NCBI GenBank assembly: GCA_026418755.1
Contig: JAOAAR010000156.1
Span: 1-5,153, forward strand
Length of the DNA: 5,153 bases
Reading direction: 5' to 3'
Source: Planctomycetota bacterium
GTDB taxonomy: Bacteria; Planctomycetota; SKW154
Shown here piece by piece: positions 1-5,153 of this stretch. Every line of letters begins with the position of its first letter. The stretch's first letter is position 1. A program made the position numbers and the translations under genes. The notes below the pieces were generated by a model. It made no database searches and was not told the DNA's origin. It saw nothing but the letters and a program-made list of their open reading frames with translations.

Positions 1-1
1 T

Positions 2-163
2 GGCGATGTCTTAGAAGAAAGAGATTGTATCATCGCGGTAGAATGGGCTGAGCGAGTGAAAACTGTTCTCCCGTCCGCACGATTGGAGGTTGAACTGTTC
101 CACATTTCTGAGACATCTCGTAGAATCGTCCTGCGTCCTTGCAACATCACTCTCAAACTTTAA
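2..163 (+). CDS. tsaE: tRNA threonylcarbamoyladenosine biosynthesis ATPase TsaE (C-terminal fragment)
   Basis: This is the last 53 codons of a gene that begins before the window; the reading frame is open from base 2 to the TAA at 161-163. The fragment contains 'IIAVEWAERV' followed by 'LPSARLEVEL' and a Ser-Arg-Arg-Ile-Val-Leu strand. That matches the end of TsaE/YjeE proteins, where a conserved Val-Glu-Trp-x-Glu/Gln-Arg segment is followed by 'LP' and two closing beta strands. TsaE is the small P-loop ATPase that works with TsaB and TsaD in the cytoplasm to make N6-threonylcarbamoyladenosine at position 37 of ANN-decoding tRNAs. The family is about 140-160 residues long, so roughly two thirds, including the Walker A motif, lies outside the window. 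The call rests on the short C-terminal signature only. The next gene, metG, lies 153 nt downstream and probably has its own promoter. Confidence 0.82.
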   Translation, partial: GDVLEERDCIIAVEWAERVKTVLPSARLEVELFHISETSRRIVLRPCNITLKL

Positions 164-231
164 GGGGATGAAGAGAAAGGGAGCAAGAGTTTCTGAACCG
201 GAGGAGTGTAGATTTAAGCGAAAAAGACGGC

Positions 232-259
232 TTGATATGAGGAGGGTTTTAAGCATAAT
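232..259 (+). promoter_or_regulatory. candidate sigma-70-type promoter for metG
   Basis: TTGATA (232-237) and CATAAT (254-259) each match the -35 and -10 consensus at five of six positions and are separated by 16 nt. Transcription would start near 266, leaving a leader of about 50 nt before the metG ATG at 317. The site lies in the 153-nt gap between tsaE and metG, where a promoter would be expected. It was read by eye, without scoring against background, so it remains a candidate. Confidence 0.4.
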
Positions 260-300
260 AGTAAGTGTTTAGAGATTGATACCAATGTAAGCAGATGCAA

Positions 301-309
301 GAGGAAGGA
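301..309 (+). promoter_or_regulatory. ribosome binding site of metG
   Basis: The purine-rich stretch GAGGAAGGA ends 7 nt before the ATG at 317. This supports that codon as the metG start, and so does the family N-terminus (a beta strand leading into the HIGH-like motif) beginning directly at this Met. Confidence 0.7.
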
Positions 310-316
310 TAGAAAG

Positions 317-1828
317 ATGGGAGTTTTTTATGTAACGACACCGCTTTATTATGTAAATGCAAGACCGCATATCGGGAGCGCATATACGACGATAGCCGCT
401 GATGTAGCAGCGCGCTACCATCGGCTCCTCGGTGATGATGTTTTTTTCTTAACAGGCACGGATGAGCACGGACAGAAAATCGAGCAGCAGGCGAGAGAAG
501 CGGGAGTTTCACCGAAGGAGTTAGCCGACTCGGTAGTGGAGAAATTCAAAGAGACCTGGAAGATGTTGGGAATCACTTATTCCCACTTCATTCGCACTAC
601 AGACGACTACCACGAAGACGCTGTCCAATACCTGTTTAAAAAACTTATGGAGAAAGGGGACATCTACAGAGGGACATATGAGGGACCATATTGTATTCCT
701 TGCGAATCCTATCACAAAGAAGAAGAGTTGCTGGACGGGAAACTGTGCCCTAACTGTCGTCGGGAAGTAAGTATTTTAAAACAGGAGAACTATTTTTTTA
801 GAATGAGCAGATATCAGAATGCACTTATACACCACTTTGAAGAGAACAAAGATTTTGTGATGCCTGAAAGCAGGCGGAATGAAGTGCTTTCGCGCATAAG
901 AGGAGGGCTTGAGGACATTTCTATTTCTCGAAGTAAGTTTACTTGGGGAGTGGGAGTGCCTGGTGACCCTGAACAGGTCATATGGGTCTGGTTCGATGCG
1001 CTCATCAATTACATTTCAGCATTAAGATACCCAAAAGAGTTCGACGAGCGGTTCTGGAGCGAAGCGAATCATCTTTTGGGGAAGGATATACTCTGGTTTC
1101 ACGCCTGCATATGGCCATGTATGCTGTTGGCTGCTGACATTGCCTTGCCGAAGAACCTTTTTGTTCATGGCTGGTGGACAGTGAAAGCGGAGAAAATGTC
1201 GAAGTCGAAGGGCAATGTTGTCTATCCTGAAGATGTGGTTGAGAAATACGGGCTTGATTCGTTCAGATACTTTATTATGCGCGAGATACCGTTTGGGGGG
1301 GATGGTGACTTCACGGAGGAGGCGCTTGTGCGGCGCATCAACTACGACCTGGCGGATGACCTCGGCAACTTGATTCAGCGCGTAGGGGTGATGCTCAACA
1401 AGTATTATGAAGGGCGCATACCTGAACGAAAAAGCGACATCTTGTGTCAAGATTCTATCAAACTTGCAACCACCACTGTGCGAAATTTCCAAAGAGCGAT
1501 GGAGAGGTTCTCTTTTCAGGAGGCGTTGGAGAACATATGGGTGCTTATCCGGGCGCTTAACCGCCTCGTTGACTATGCTAAGCCGTGGGAATTGAAGAAG
1601 ACAGGCGAGATGGAGAGGCTTTCTGCCGTCCTTTACACACTTGTCGAAGGAATCCGATTTGTGAGTTACCTTGTTGAGCCGTTCATCCCGACGAGCGCTC
1701 AAGAGGTAAGAAGACGAATCTCGGCGGAAGGCGAGGTAGGTAGATTCTCTGAACTTCTACAATGGGGAAGGACAAAACCGTTACAAACGGTCAGAGTAGG
1801 CACTATCCTGTTTAACAAATGCAGATAA
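317..1828 (+). CDS. metG: methionine--tRNA ligase (MetRS), class I
   Basis: This cytoplasmic enzyme charges tRNA-Met and initiator tRNA with methionine using ATP. The 503-residue product has all class I landmarks: the HIGH-type signature as 'PHIGS' (residues 17-21), 'TGTDEHGQ' (46-53), a zinc-knuckle insertion with Cys126-x2-Cys129 and Cys144-x2-Cys147, the substrate-pocket segment 'WVWFDALINYISAL' (223-236), 'HGWWTV' (284-289) and 'KMSKS' (293-297). An all-helical anticodon-binding domain follows, with the usual 'VDYAKPWELKK' stretch (418-428). The chain ends in 'GTILFNKCR', which corresponds to the usual C-terminal Leu-Phe-Pro-Arg end. It therefore lacks the EMAPII/OB-fold tRNA-binding extension found in many longer bacterial MetRS, and it looks complete rather than truncated. 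Ser replaces the last His of HIGH, a variant I believe occurs in normal bacterial MetRS. The DJ-1-type gene begins 20 nt downstream and is probably co-transcribed. Confidence 0.98.
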   Translation: MGVFYVTTPLYYVNARPHIGSAYTTIAADVAARYHRLLGDDVFFLTGTDEHGQKIEQQAREAGVSPKELADSVVEKFKETWKMLGITYSHFIRTTDDYHEDAVQYLFKKLMEKGDIYRGTYEGPYCIPCESYHKEEELLDGKLCPNCRREVSILKQENYFFRMSRYQNALIHHFEENKDFVMPESRRNEVLSRIRGGLEDISISRSKFTWGVGVPGDPEQVIWVWFDALINYISALRYPKEFDERFWSEANHLLGKDILWFHACIWPCMLLAADIALPKNLFVHGWWTVKAEKMSKSKGNVVYPEDVVEKYGLDSFRYFIMREIPFGGDGDFTEEALVRRINYDLADDLGNLIQRVGVMLNKYYEGRIPERKSDILCQDSIKLATTTVRNFQRAMERFSFQEALENIWVLIRALNRLVDYAKPWELKKTGEMERLSAVLYTLVEGIRFVSYLVEPFIPTSAQEVRRRISAEGEVGRFSELLQWGRTKPLQTVRVGTILFNKCR

Positions 1829-1835
1829 GAGAAGA

Positions 1836-1841
1836 AGGAGG
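1836..1841 (+). promoter_or_regulatory. Shine-Dalgarno site fixing the start of the DJ-1-type gene
   Basis: A perfect AGGAGG sits 7 nt upstream of the ATG at 1849. An in-frame ATG at 1819 would overlap the end of metG, has no comparable site, and would put charged residues ahead of the signal peptide. The 1849 start is therefore preferred. Confidence 0.85.
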
Positions 1842-1848
1842 GGAAGAT

Positions 1849-2961
1849 ATGAAGAAAAAGGTGATTCTTTCAGTCCTTTTCAGTTTGTTAGGAACTGTTC
1901 TTGTAGCAGAGGAGGGGCTTGAAGGAAAAAAGGTTTTGATGGTGATTGCAAGTTCCAATTTTCGCGATGAAGAGTACTCCATTCCTCGTCAGATCTTTGA
2001 GAGAAGCGGTCTGAAGGTAACAGTGGCATCCTCGAAACTAGACGAGGCGGTCGGTATGTTGAAAAAAGAGAAAGTGAAGCCTGATATATTACTTACTAAG
2101 GCGAATTTTGAGGACTACGACTGTGTTGTTTTTGTGGGTGGTGTAGGTGCGAAGGAGTATTTTGCTGATGCGTCTGCACTCAAGTTGGCAAAACAGTCAT
2201 ACGAATCGGGCAAGGTGGTTGCTGCAATCTGTCTTGCGCCTGTTATTCTGGCGAACGCAGGAATCCTGAAGGAGAAGAAAGCAACGGTCTGGAAGGATGC
2301 GGCAGAAGAGTTGAAGAAAGGAGGCGCTAACTATACAGGAGCCGATGTGGAGGTTGACGGGCGGCTCGTTACTGCCAACGGTCCTCAGGCTGCGGAGAGT
2401 TTTGCTCGAAAAGTTGTAGATGTATTGAAGACTGTTAAAGACTTAGAAGGAAGAGTTGCTGTAGTTTTGGTTTGCGAAGGCTGTTCAGCAGAGAAACTGA
2501 ACAGTTTGAAAGAGATTTTTCAGAAAGCAGGAGTCGAGATGGTGATTGCAACGGCAAAAAGTGGTAGTGTCAAACTTTCAGATGGAAACGAAGAGAAGGC
2601 AAAATCGTTCTCGGAAGTGAAAAAATACAATATACTGGTGGTGTTTGATGCTCCTGATGAACTTGTTCAGGATAAGAATGTGCTTTCTTTCGTGAAAAGC
2701 GCTTCAAGTAAAAAGGAATGTGCGATTGTTTCGATTGGGACAGGAATAAAAATATTGATTGCTGCAAAGGTGCTTAAACCGAAATCAAAAGTGGTCGCTG
2801 TTAACGATGAAACTCTAAAGGAGACTTTAAAGAAAGAAAAAATTGAACTGGATGAGGAAAAGAGTGTTGTTCGTAGTGAGAATCTGGTGACTGCGAAGGA
2901 AGGGTTCGAATATAAAGAGTTTGTAAATGCCGTAAAAGAAGCGCTGAGCGGAAAAAAATAG
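1849..2961 (+). CDS. exported tandem DJ-1/PfpI-family protein
   Basis: From the ATG at 1849 the product is 370 residues. It opens with a signal peptide: MKKK, a hydrophobic core at residues 5-19, and probable cleavage after Ala20 ('TVLVA' then EEG). No lipobox Cys is present, so the mature protein should be periplasmic or extracellular. Domain 1 (about 27-198) is a typical DJ-1/PfpI domain: 'KVLMVIA' strand, conserved acidic Glu41, 'VVFVGG' (93-98), nucleophile elbow 'AAICLAP' with Cys128, and 'VTANGP' (174-179). Domain 2 (about 201-368) repeats the fold. Residues 203-236 align without gaps to 29-62, Glu215 matches Glu41, and 'LVTA' recurs at 346-349. However, the elbow reads 'VSIGTGI', with Gly297 where Cys would be, and the GG pair is lost. 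The residue after Cys128 is Leu, not the His of PfpI-type proteases, so peptidase activity is doubtful. The family includes chaperones, glyoxalase/deglycase-like enzymes and stress proteins; the specific role here is unknown. Co-transcription with metG is likely from the 20-nt gap. Confidence 0.92.
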   Translation: MKKKVILSVLFSLLGTVLVAEEGLEGKKVLMVIASSNFRDEEYSIPRQIFERSGLKVTVASSKLDEAVGMLKKEKVKPDILLTKANFEDYDCVVFVGGVGAKEYFADASALKLAKQSYESGKVVAAICLAPVILANAGILKEKKATVWKDAAEELKKGGANYTGADVEVDGRLVTANGPQAAESFARKVVDVLKTVKDLEGRVAVVLVCEGCSAEKLNSLKEIFQKAGVEMVIATAKSGSVKLSDGNEEKAKSFSEVKKYNILVVFDAPDELVQDKNVLSFVKSASSKKECAIVSIGTGIKILIAAKVLKPKSKVVAVNDETLKETLKKEKIELDEEKSVVRSENLVTAKEGFEYKEFVNAVKEALSGKK

Positions 2962-3114
2962 ATTAATAGATTATATGCGTGGTGCCAGTTTTTTCCCTCT
3001 GGATAAGAGTCTTTAACATCTCGATTTCAACCGACAACACAAACCTTGCGACGACAGATGAGAATCTTTTTCTGTTTCTTCTGGAAAAACATCCTAAATA
3101 AAAAGGTATTCTTT

Positions 3115-4461
3115 TCAGGTTTTGAGAAGTTCTTTCAATTTTGTATGAAGAGATTCGAAGGGGATTTCCAACTGTTCGCCTGTCTCCATTATTTTGAGTT
3201 GGGTCTTGTTGTGTGCAACCTCGTCAGGACCTGCGATGAGGACAAAAGGAATTCCCTTCTGTTGAGCATATCCCAACTGAGCGCGTAGACCTTTCTTCGA
3301 GATGTCTCCCAGATAAAGGTCAACTGAGAATCCAGAGCGGCGGAGTGTATTAGCCAGTTTGTAAGAGTACTCTTCGGTCTCATTGGAGAAACGAGTGACC
3401 AGAATCTCGACGGTGGATTTACGGAAGGTTTCGGATTTAAGAGTCTCAAAAATGGTGACGATTCTGTCGAGTCCGAGGCTTGCGCCTGTTGCTGGAACAT
3501 CTTCCTTCGAGAAGATCCCCAGTAGTGTATCGTATCTTCCTCCTCCTGCAACGCTACCCACTCCTGAGCCAGGTACTACAGCCTCGAAGATGGGTCCTGT
3601 GTAGTAGTCGAGCCCTCTTGCGAGACTGAAATCAAGAAGGACTCTTTCCTTCTCTATAGAGTAATGTTTAAGGAAGGAGAAGAGGTTTCTCATTTCGTCA
3701 AAAGCAAGGGTGGTAGATGGAGCGTCTCTAAGGAGACCTGCTGCGGATGAGAGAGCATTTTCAAAATCCGCGCTTTGGATGGAGAGAAAATCTTTAAGGG
3801 TTTTAAGCATCTGCGAAGAAAGCCCGAGAGATTCGGTCTCTTTGAGTACCCCTTCGAGTCCGTCGCGCTCCAACTTGTCAAGTGCGCGGGCAAGAAGAAG
3901 TTCGGAGCCTTGGGCAAGGTTGAGTTTTTCAGCGAGCGCTCTGATGAGTTTGCGACTGTTCACTCGGATTTTGAAGTCAGCGAAAGCGAGAGAGGAAAAG
4001 GAATCGTGGAGGACAGCGATGATTTCTGCGTCAGCGGCAAGCGATGATGAACCAACGATGTCGAAGTCACACTGATAAAATTCACGGAATCTACCTCTTT
4101 GCGGCTTATCAGCACGCCAGACAGGCTGAATCTGATACCGCTTGAAGGGGCGTGGAATCTCAGGATGAGAAGCAGCAAACCTCGCAAGAGGGACAGTAAG
4201 GTCGTATCTTAATCCGAGTTCTCTGCCGCCTCTATCCGTCAAGCGGTAAATAAGTTTCTCTCCCTCATCGCCGTATTTTCCGCTCAAGGTCTCCCAGTAT
4301 TCGAGAGCAGGAGTCTCTATTGGCTCGTACCCGTAAGTAGAAAAAACTTTTTTAATCTTCTCGATGATGAGATTCCGCTTGTGCATCTCTTCTGGCGTAA
4401 AATCATGCATACCACGCGGCACCTGCGGCGTGGATTCCGTCTTTCCCCCGCTTTGTAGCAT
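3115..4461 (-). CDS. hisS: histidine--tRNA ligase (HisRS), class II
   Basis: This cytoplasmic homodimeric enzyme attaches histidine to tRNA-His. The 448-residue product carries 'PRGMHDF' (15-21, usually PRGTRDF), a motif 1 region around 'PIETPALE' (47-54), and 'LRYDLTVPLARF' (84-95). It also has motif 2 'VWRADKPQRGRFREFYQ' (114-130), the HisRS-specific 'ARGLDYYTG' (281-289), 'AGGGRYD' (305-311) and motif 3 'GASLGLDRI' (326-334). The C-terminal anticodon-binding domain spans about 350-448. The ATG at 4461 is chosen because PRG must be included; a modest GGGAAG lies 9 nt upstream. The 'LRYDLTVP' segment, where E. coli HisRS has an 'RPEGT' motif, places the protein in the group shared by eukaryotes, archaea and some bacteria such as Bacteroidetes. 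It lies 66 nt downstream of the acetyl-CoA synthase gene on the same strand, so co-transcription is plausible. Confidence 0.97.
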   Translation of the reverse strand: MLQSGGKTESTPQVPRGMHDFTPEEMHKRNLIIEKIKKVFSTYGYEPIETPALEYWETLSGKYGDEGEKLIYRLTDRGGRELGLRYDLTVPLARFAASHPEIPRPFKRYQIQPVWRADKPQRGRFREFYQCDFDIVGSSSLAADAEIIAVLHDSFSSLAFADFKIRVNSRKLIRALAEKLNLAQGSELLLARALDKLERDGLEGVLKETESLGLSSQMLKTLKDFLSIQSADFENALSSAAGLLRDAPSTTLAFDEMRNLFSFLKHYSIEKERVLLDFSLARGLDYYTGPIFEAVVPGSGVGSVAGGGRYDTLLGIFSKEDVPATGASLGLDRIVTIFETLKSETFRKSTVEILVTRFSNETEEYSYKLANTLRRSGFSVDLYLGDISKKGLRAQLGYAQQKGIPFVLIAGPDEVAHNKTQLKIMETGEQLEIPFESLHTKLKELLKT

Positions 4462-4527
4462 ATCTGTCTTCTTCCCGTCTTTCTGTCGAACAATAATATC
4501 CCCAGGGTCTTTTACAAAAATTTCGTG

Positions 4528-5153
4528 TTAGAACATTGGCGGTAGTTCGAGAGCCGGATGCCCTACCTTCTGAATATATTCGAGGACTCCTTCTTCAGTA
4601 GTTGCAACCGTCTCATCAGCGATTTTATCGACGAAATCGGGGATACCTGCCTCCTTGCAGCGTTTTACAAGAAGTGGGCGTAAGTCTTCTTTCAGTTTTT
4701 TCGGCATCCAGACGATTCGGGCGAAACCACCATCAGCAACCATATATTTTTTCGAGACGATGTAGCGCCTTGAATGGCCCATAAAACCTGCGTTCTGGTT
4801 CCCGCCTCCGACTGTGCCTGCCAAAGTAGAGAATTTCATCCCGCAAGGGGTGTCACCTGCATAGTCACGGTCAACGACCATTATACCATTCGTAGCCGGC
4901 AGAACCGCTGCGACACACTCAAAGCATCCGCAGGAAGTCATCGGGTCAACTATCATAGAATAAGCGCTCATTCGCTCAATCTTCTTCTGTGACTTCTCAT
5001 AAACAAACTGATTCACGCCCTCCCACTGCCCTAATTTTTCGTCTATAACATTACCCTTTTTGATTGGTTGGTTAGGTCCTGCAGGGTTGATTTCGTTAGC
5101 GGCGCGACAGTCAAGCCAAGAGAAAGCCCCGCAGAGTCCAGGATGCTCAGGAG
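4528..5153 (-). CDS. acsB: acetyl-CoA synthase catalytic subunit of CODH/ACS (C-terminal fragment)
   Basis: The frame is open from the right edge of the window to the TAA at 4530-4528, giving the last 207 residues; the start lies beyond the window. The GTG at 5016 is internal, because family-typical sequence continues upstream of it. Acetyl-CoA synthase joins a methyl group from the corrinoid protein, CO from CO dehydrogenase and CoA into acetyl-CoA, the last step of the Wood-Ljungdahl pathway. Visible signatures are 'GLCGAFSWLD' (fragment 5-14), 'TSCGCFE' (72-78), 'FSTLAGTVGGG', 'ADGG.ARIVWMPK' and 'DKIADETVATT'. Fragment Cys7 fits the fourth A-cluster [4Fe-4S] cysteine. Cys74-Gly75-Cys76 fits the Cys-Gly-Cys that binds the distal nickel. 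The 67-residue gap between Cys7 and Cys74 equals that between Cys528 and Cys595 of the Moorella enzyme (numbering from memory). The three other cluster cysteines fall outside. The archaeal counterpart is CdhC; the bacterial context favours acsB. Confidence 0.96.
   Translation of the reverse strand, partial: PEHPGLCGAFSWLDCRAANEINPAGPNQPIKKGNVIDEKLGQWEGVNQFVYEKSQKKIERMSAYSMIVDPMTSCGCFECVAAVLPATNGIMVVDRDYAGDTPCGMKFSTLAGTVGGGNQNAGFMGHSRRYIVSKKYMVADGGFARIVWMPKKLKEDLRPLLVKRCKEAGIPDFVDKIADETVATTEEGVLEYIQKVGHPALELPPMF

Noticed and set aside
168..272. A 34-codon basic ORF (ATG at 168, stop at 270-272) between tsaE and metG
   Set aside because: The only GGGG directly abuts the ATG, so there is no usable ribosome-binding spacing. 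The ORF runs through the candidate metG promoter, and its composition resembles no family I know.
1022..1702. A 226-codon open frame on the minus strand
   Set aside because: It lies wholly inside metG on the opposite strand, shows no recognisable motif, and metG is unambiguous. It is a shadow frame.
1819..1848. An earlier in-frame ATG at 1819 for the DJ-1-type gene
   Set aside because: It overlaps the end of metG, lacks a good ribosome binding site, and would add ten mostly charged residues ahead of a textbook signal peptide.
3096..3117. A possible hisS terminator on the minus strand: TGAAAAG, loop AATAC, CTTTTTA, then TTT
   Set aside because: The seven-pair stem is nearly all A/T with a G-T wobble, and only three T follow it. 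That is too weak to call a terminator.
3046..3288. An 80-codon + strand ORF rich in Phe and Lys across the convergent gap
   Set aside because: Most of it is antisense to the 3' end of hisS, there is no ribosome binding site, and the composition looks like translated T-rich non-coding sequence.
4462..4530. acsB and hisS are in the same reading frame, separated only by the acsB TAA and 22 sense codons, suggesting a read-through fusion
   Set aside because: A stop-free run of 22 codons in a given frame is common by chance, TAA is an efficient stop, acsB ends where the family normally ends, and hisS has its own ATG. Coincidence is the simplest reading.
4528..5016. The GTG at 5016 as a start giving a separate 162-residue protein
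   Set aside because: The frame stays open to the window edge, and the upstream codons encode the conserved acetyl-CoA synthase segment with the cluster Cys at 5131-5133. The GTG is an internal valine.

Overview
The window is a compact stretch of bacterial chromosome with four recognisable protein families plus the tail of a fifth gene. It reads as core genome rather than a mobile or defence island. I saw no tRNA, rRNA, CRISPR array, insertion sequence or attachment site.

Layout: (1) The + strand opens with the last 53 codons of tsaE (tRNA t6A synthesis), ending at 163. (2) A 153-nt gap carries a plausible sigma-70-type promoter (232-259). (3) metG (methionyl-tRNA synthetase, 317-1828) is followed 20 nt later by an exported protein with two tandem DJ-1/PfpI domains (1849-2961); the two probably share a transcript. 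(4) A 153-nt gap separates these from two genes on the minus strand. Read in their own direction these are the C-terminal part of the acetyl-CoA synthase gene (acsB/cdhC, entering from the right edge and ending at 4528) and, 66 nt later, complete hisS (histidyl-tRNA synthetase, 4461-3115). The metG-DJ-1 and acsB-hisS units converge at about 2962-3114.

Organism: TsaE is a bacterial protein, and the MetRS is a bacterial form with one CxxC...CxxC knuckle and no C-terminal tRNA-binding extension. The acetyl-CoA synthase fragment keeps the A-cluster ligands present in this part of the protein, which points to a Wood-Ljungdahl (reductive acetyl-CoA) pathway and so an anaerobe, perhaps an acetogen, an autotroph or a syntroph. 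The HisRS is of the 'LRYDLTVP' type rather than the E. coli 'RPEGT' type. An uncultured anaerobic lineage would fit, but the phylum cannot be fixed from this window.

How the genes relate: three of the five genes (tsaE, metG, hisS) serve tRNA modification or charging, acsB serves one-carbon and acetyl-CoA metabolism, and the exported DJ-1 protein has no obvious link to either. I did not find a convincing undescribed multi-gene system. The least ordinary item is the secreted tandem DJ-1/PfpI protein, whose second domain has lost the nucleophilic cysteine.
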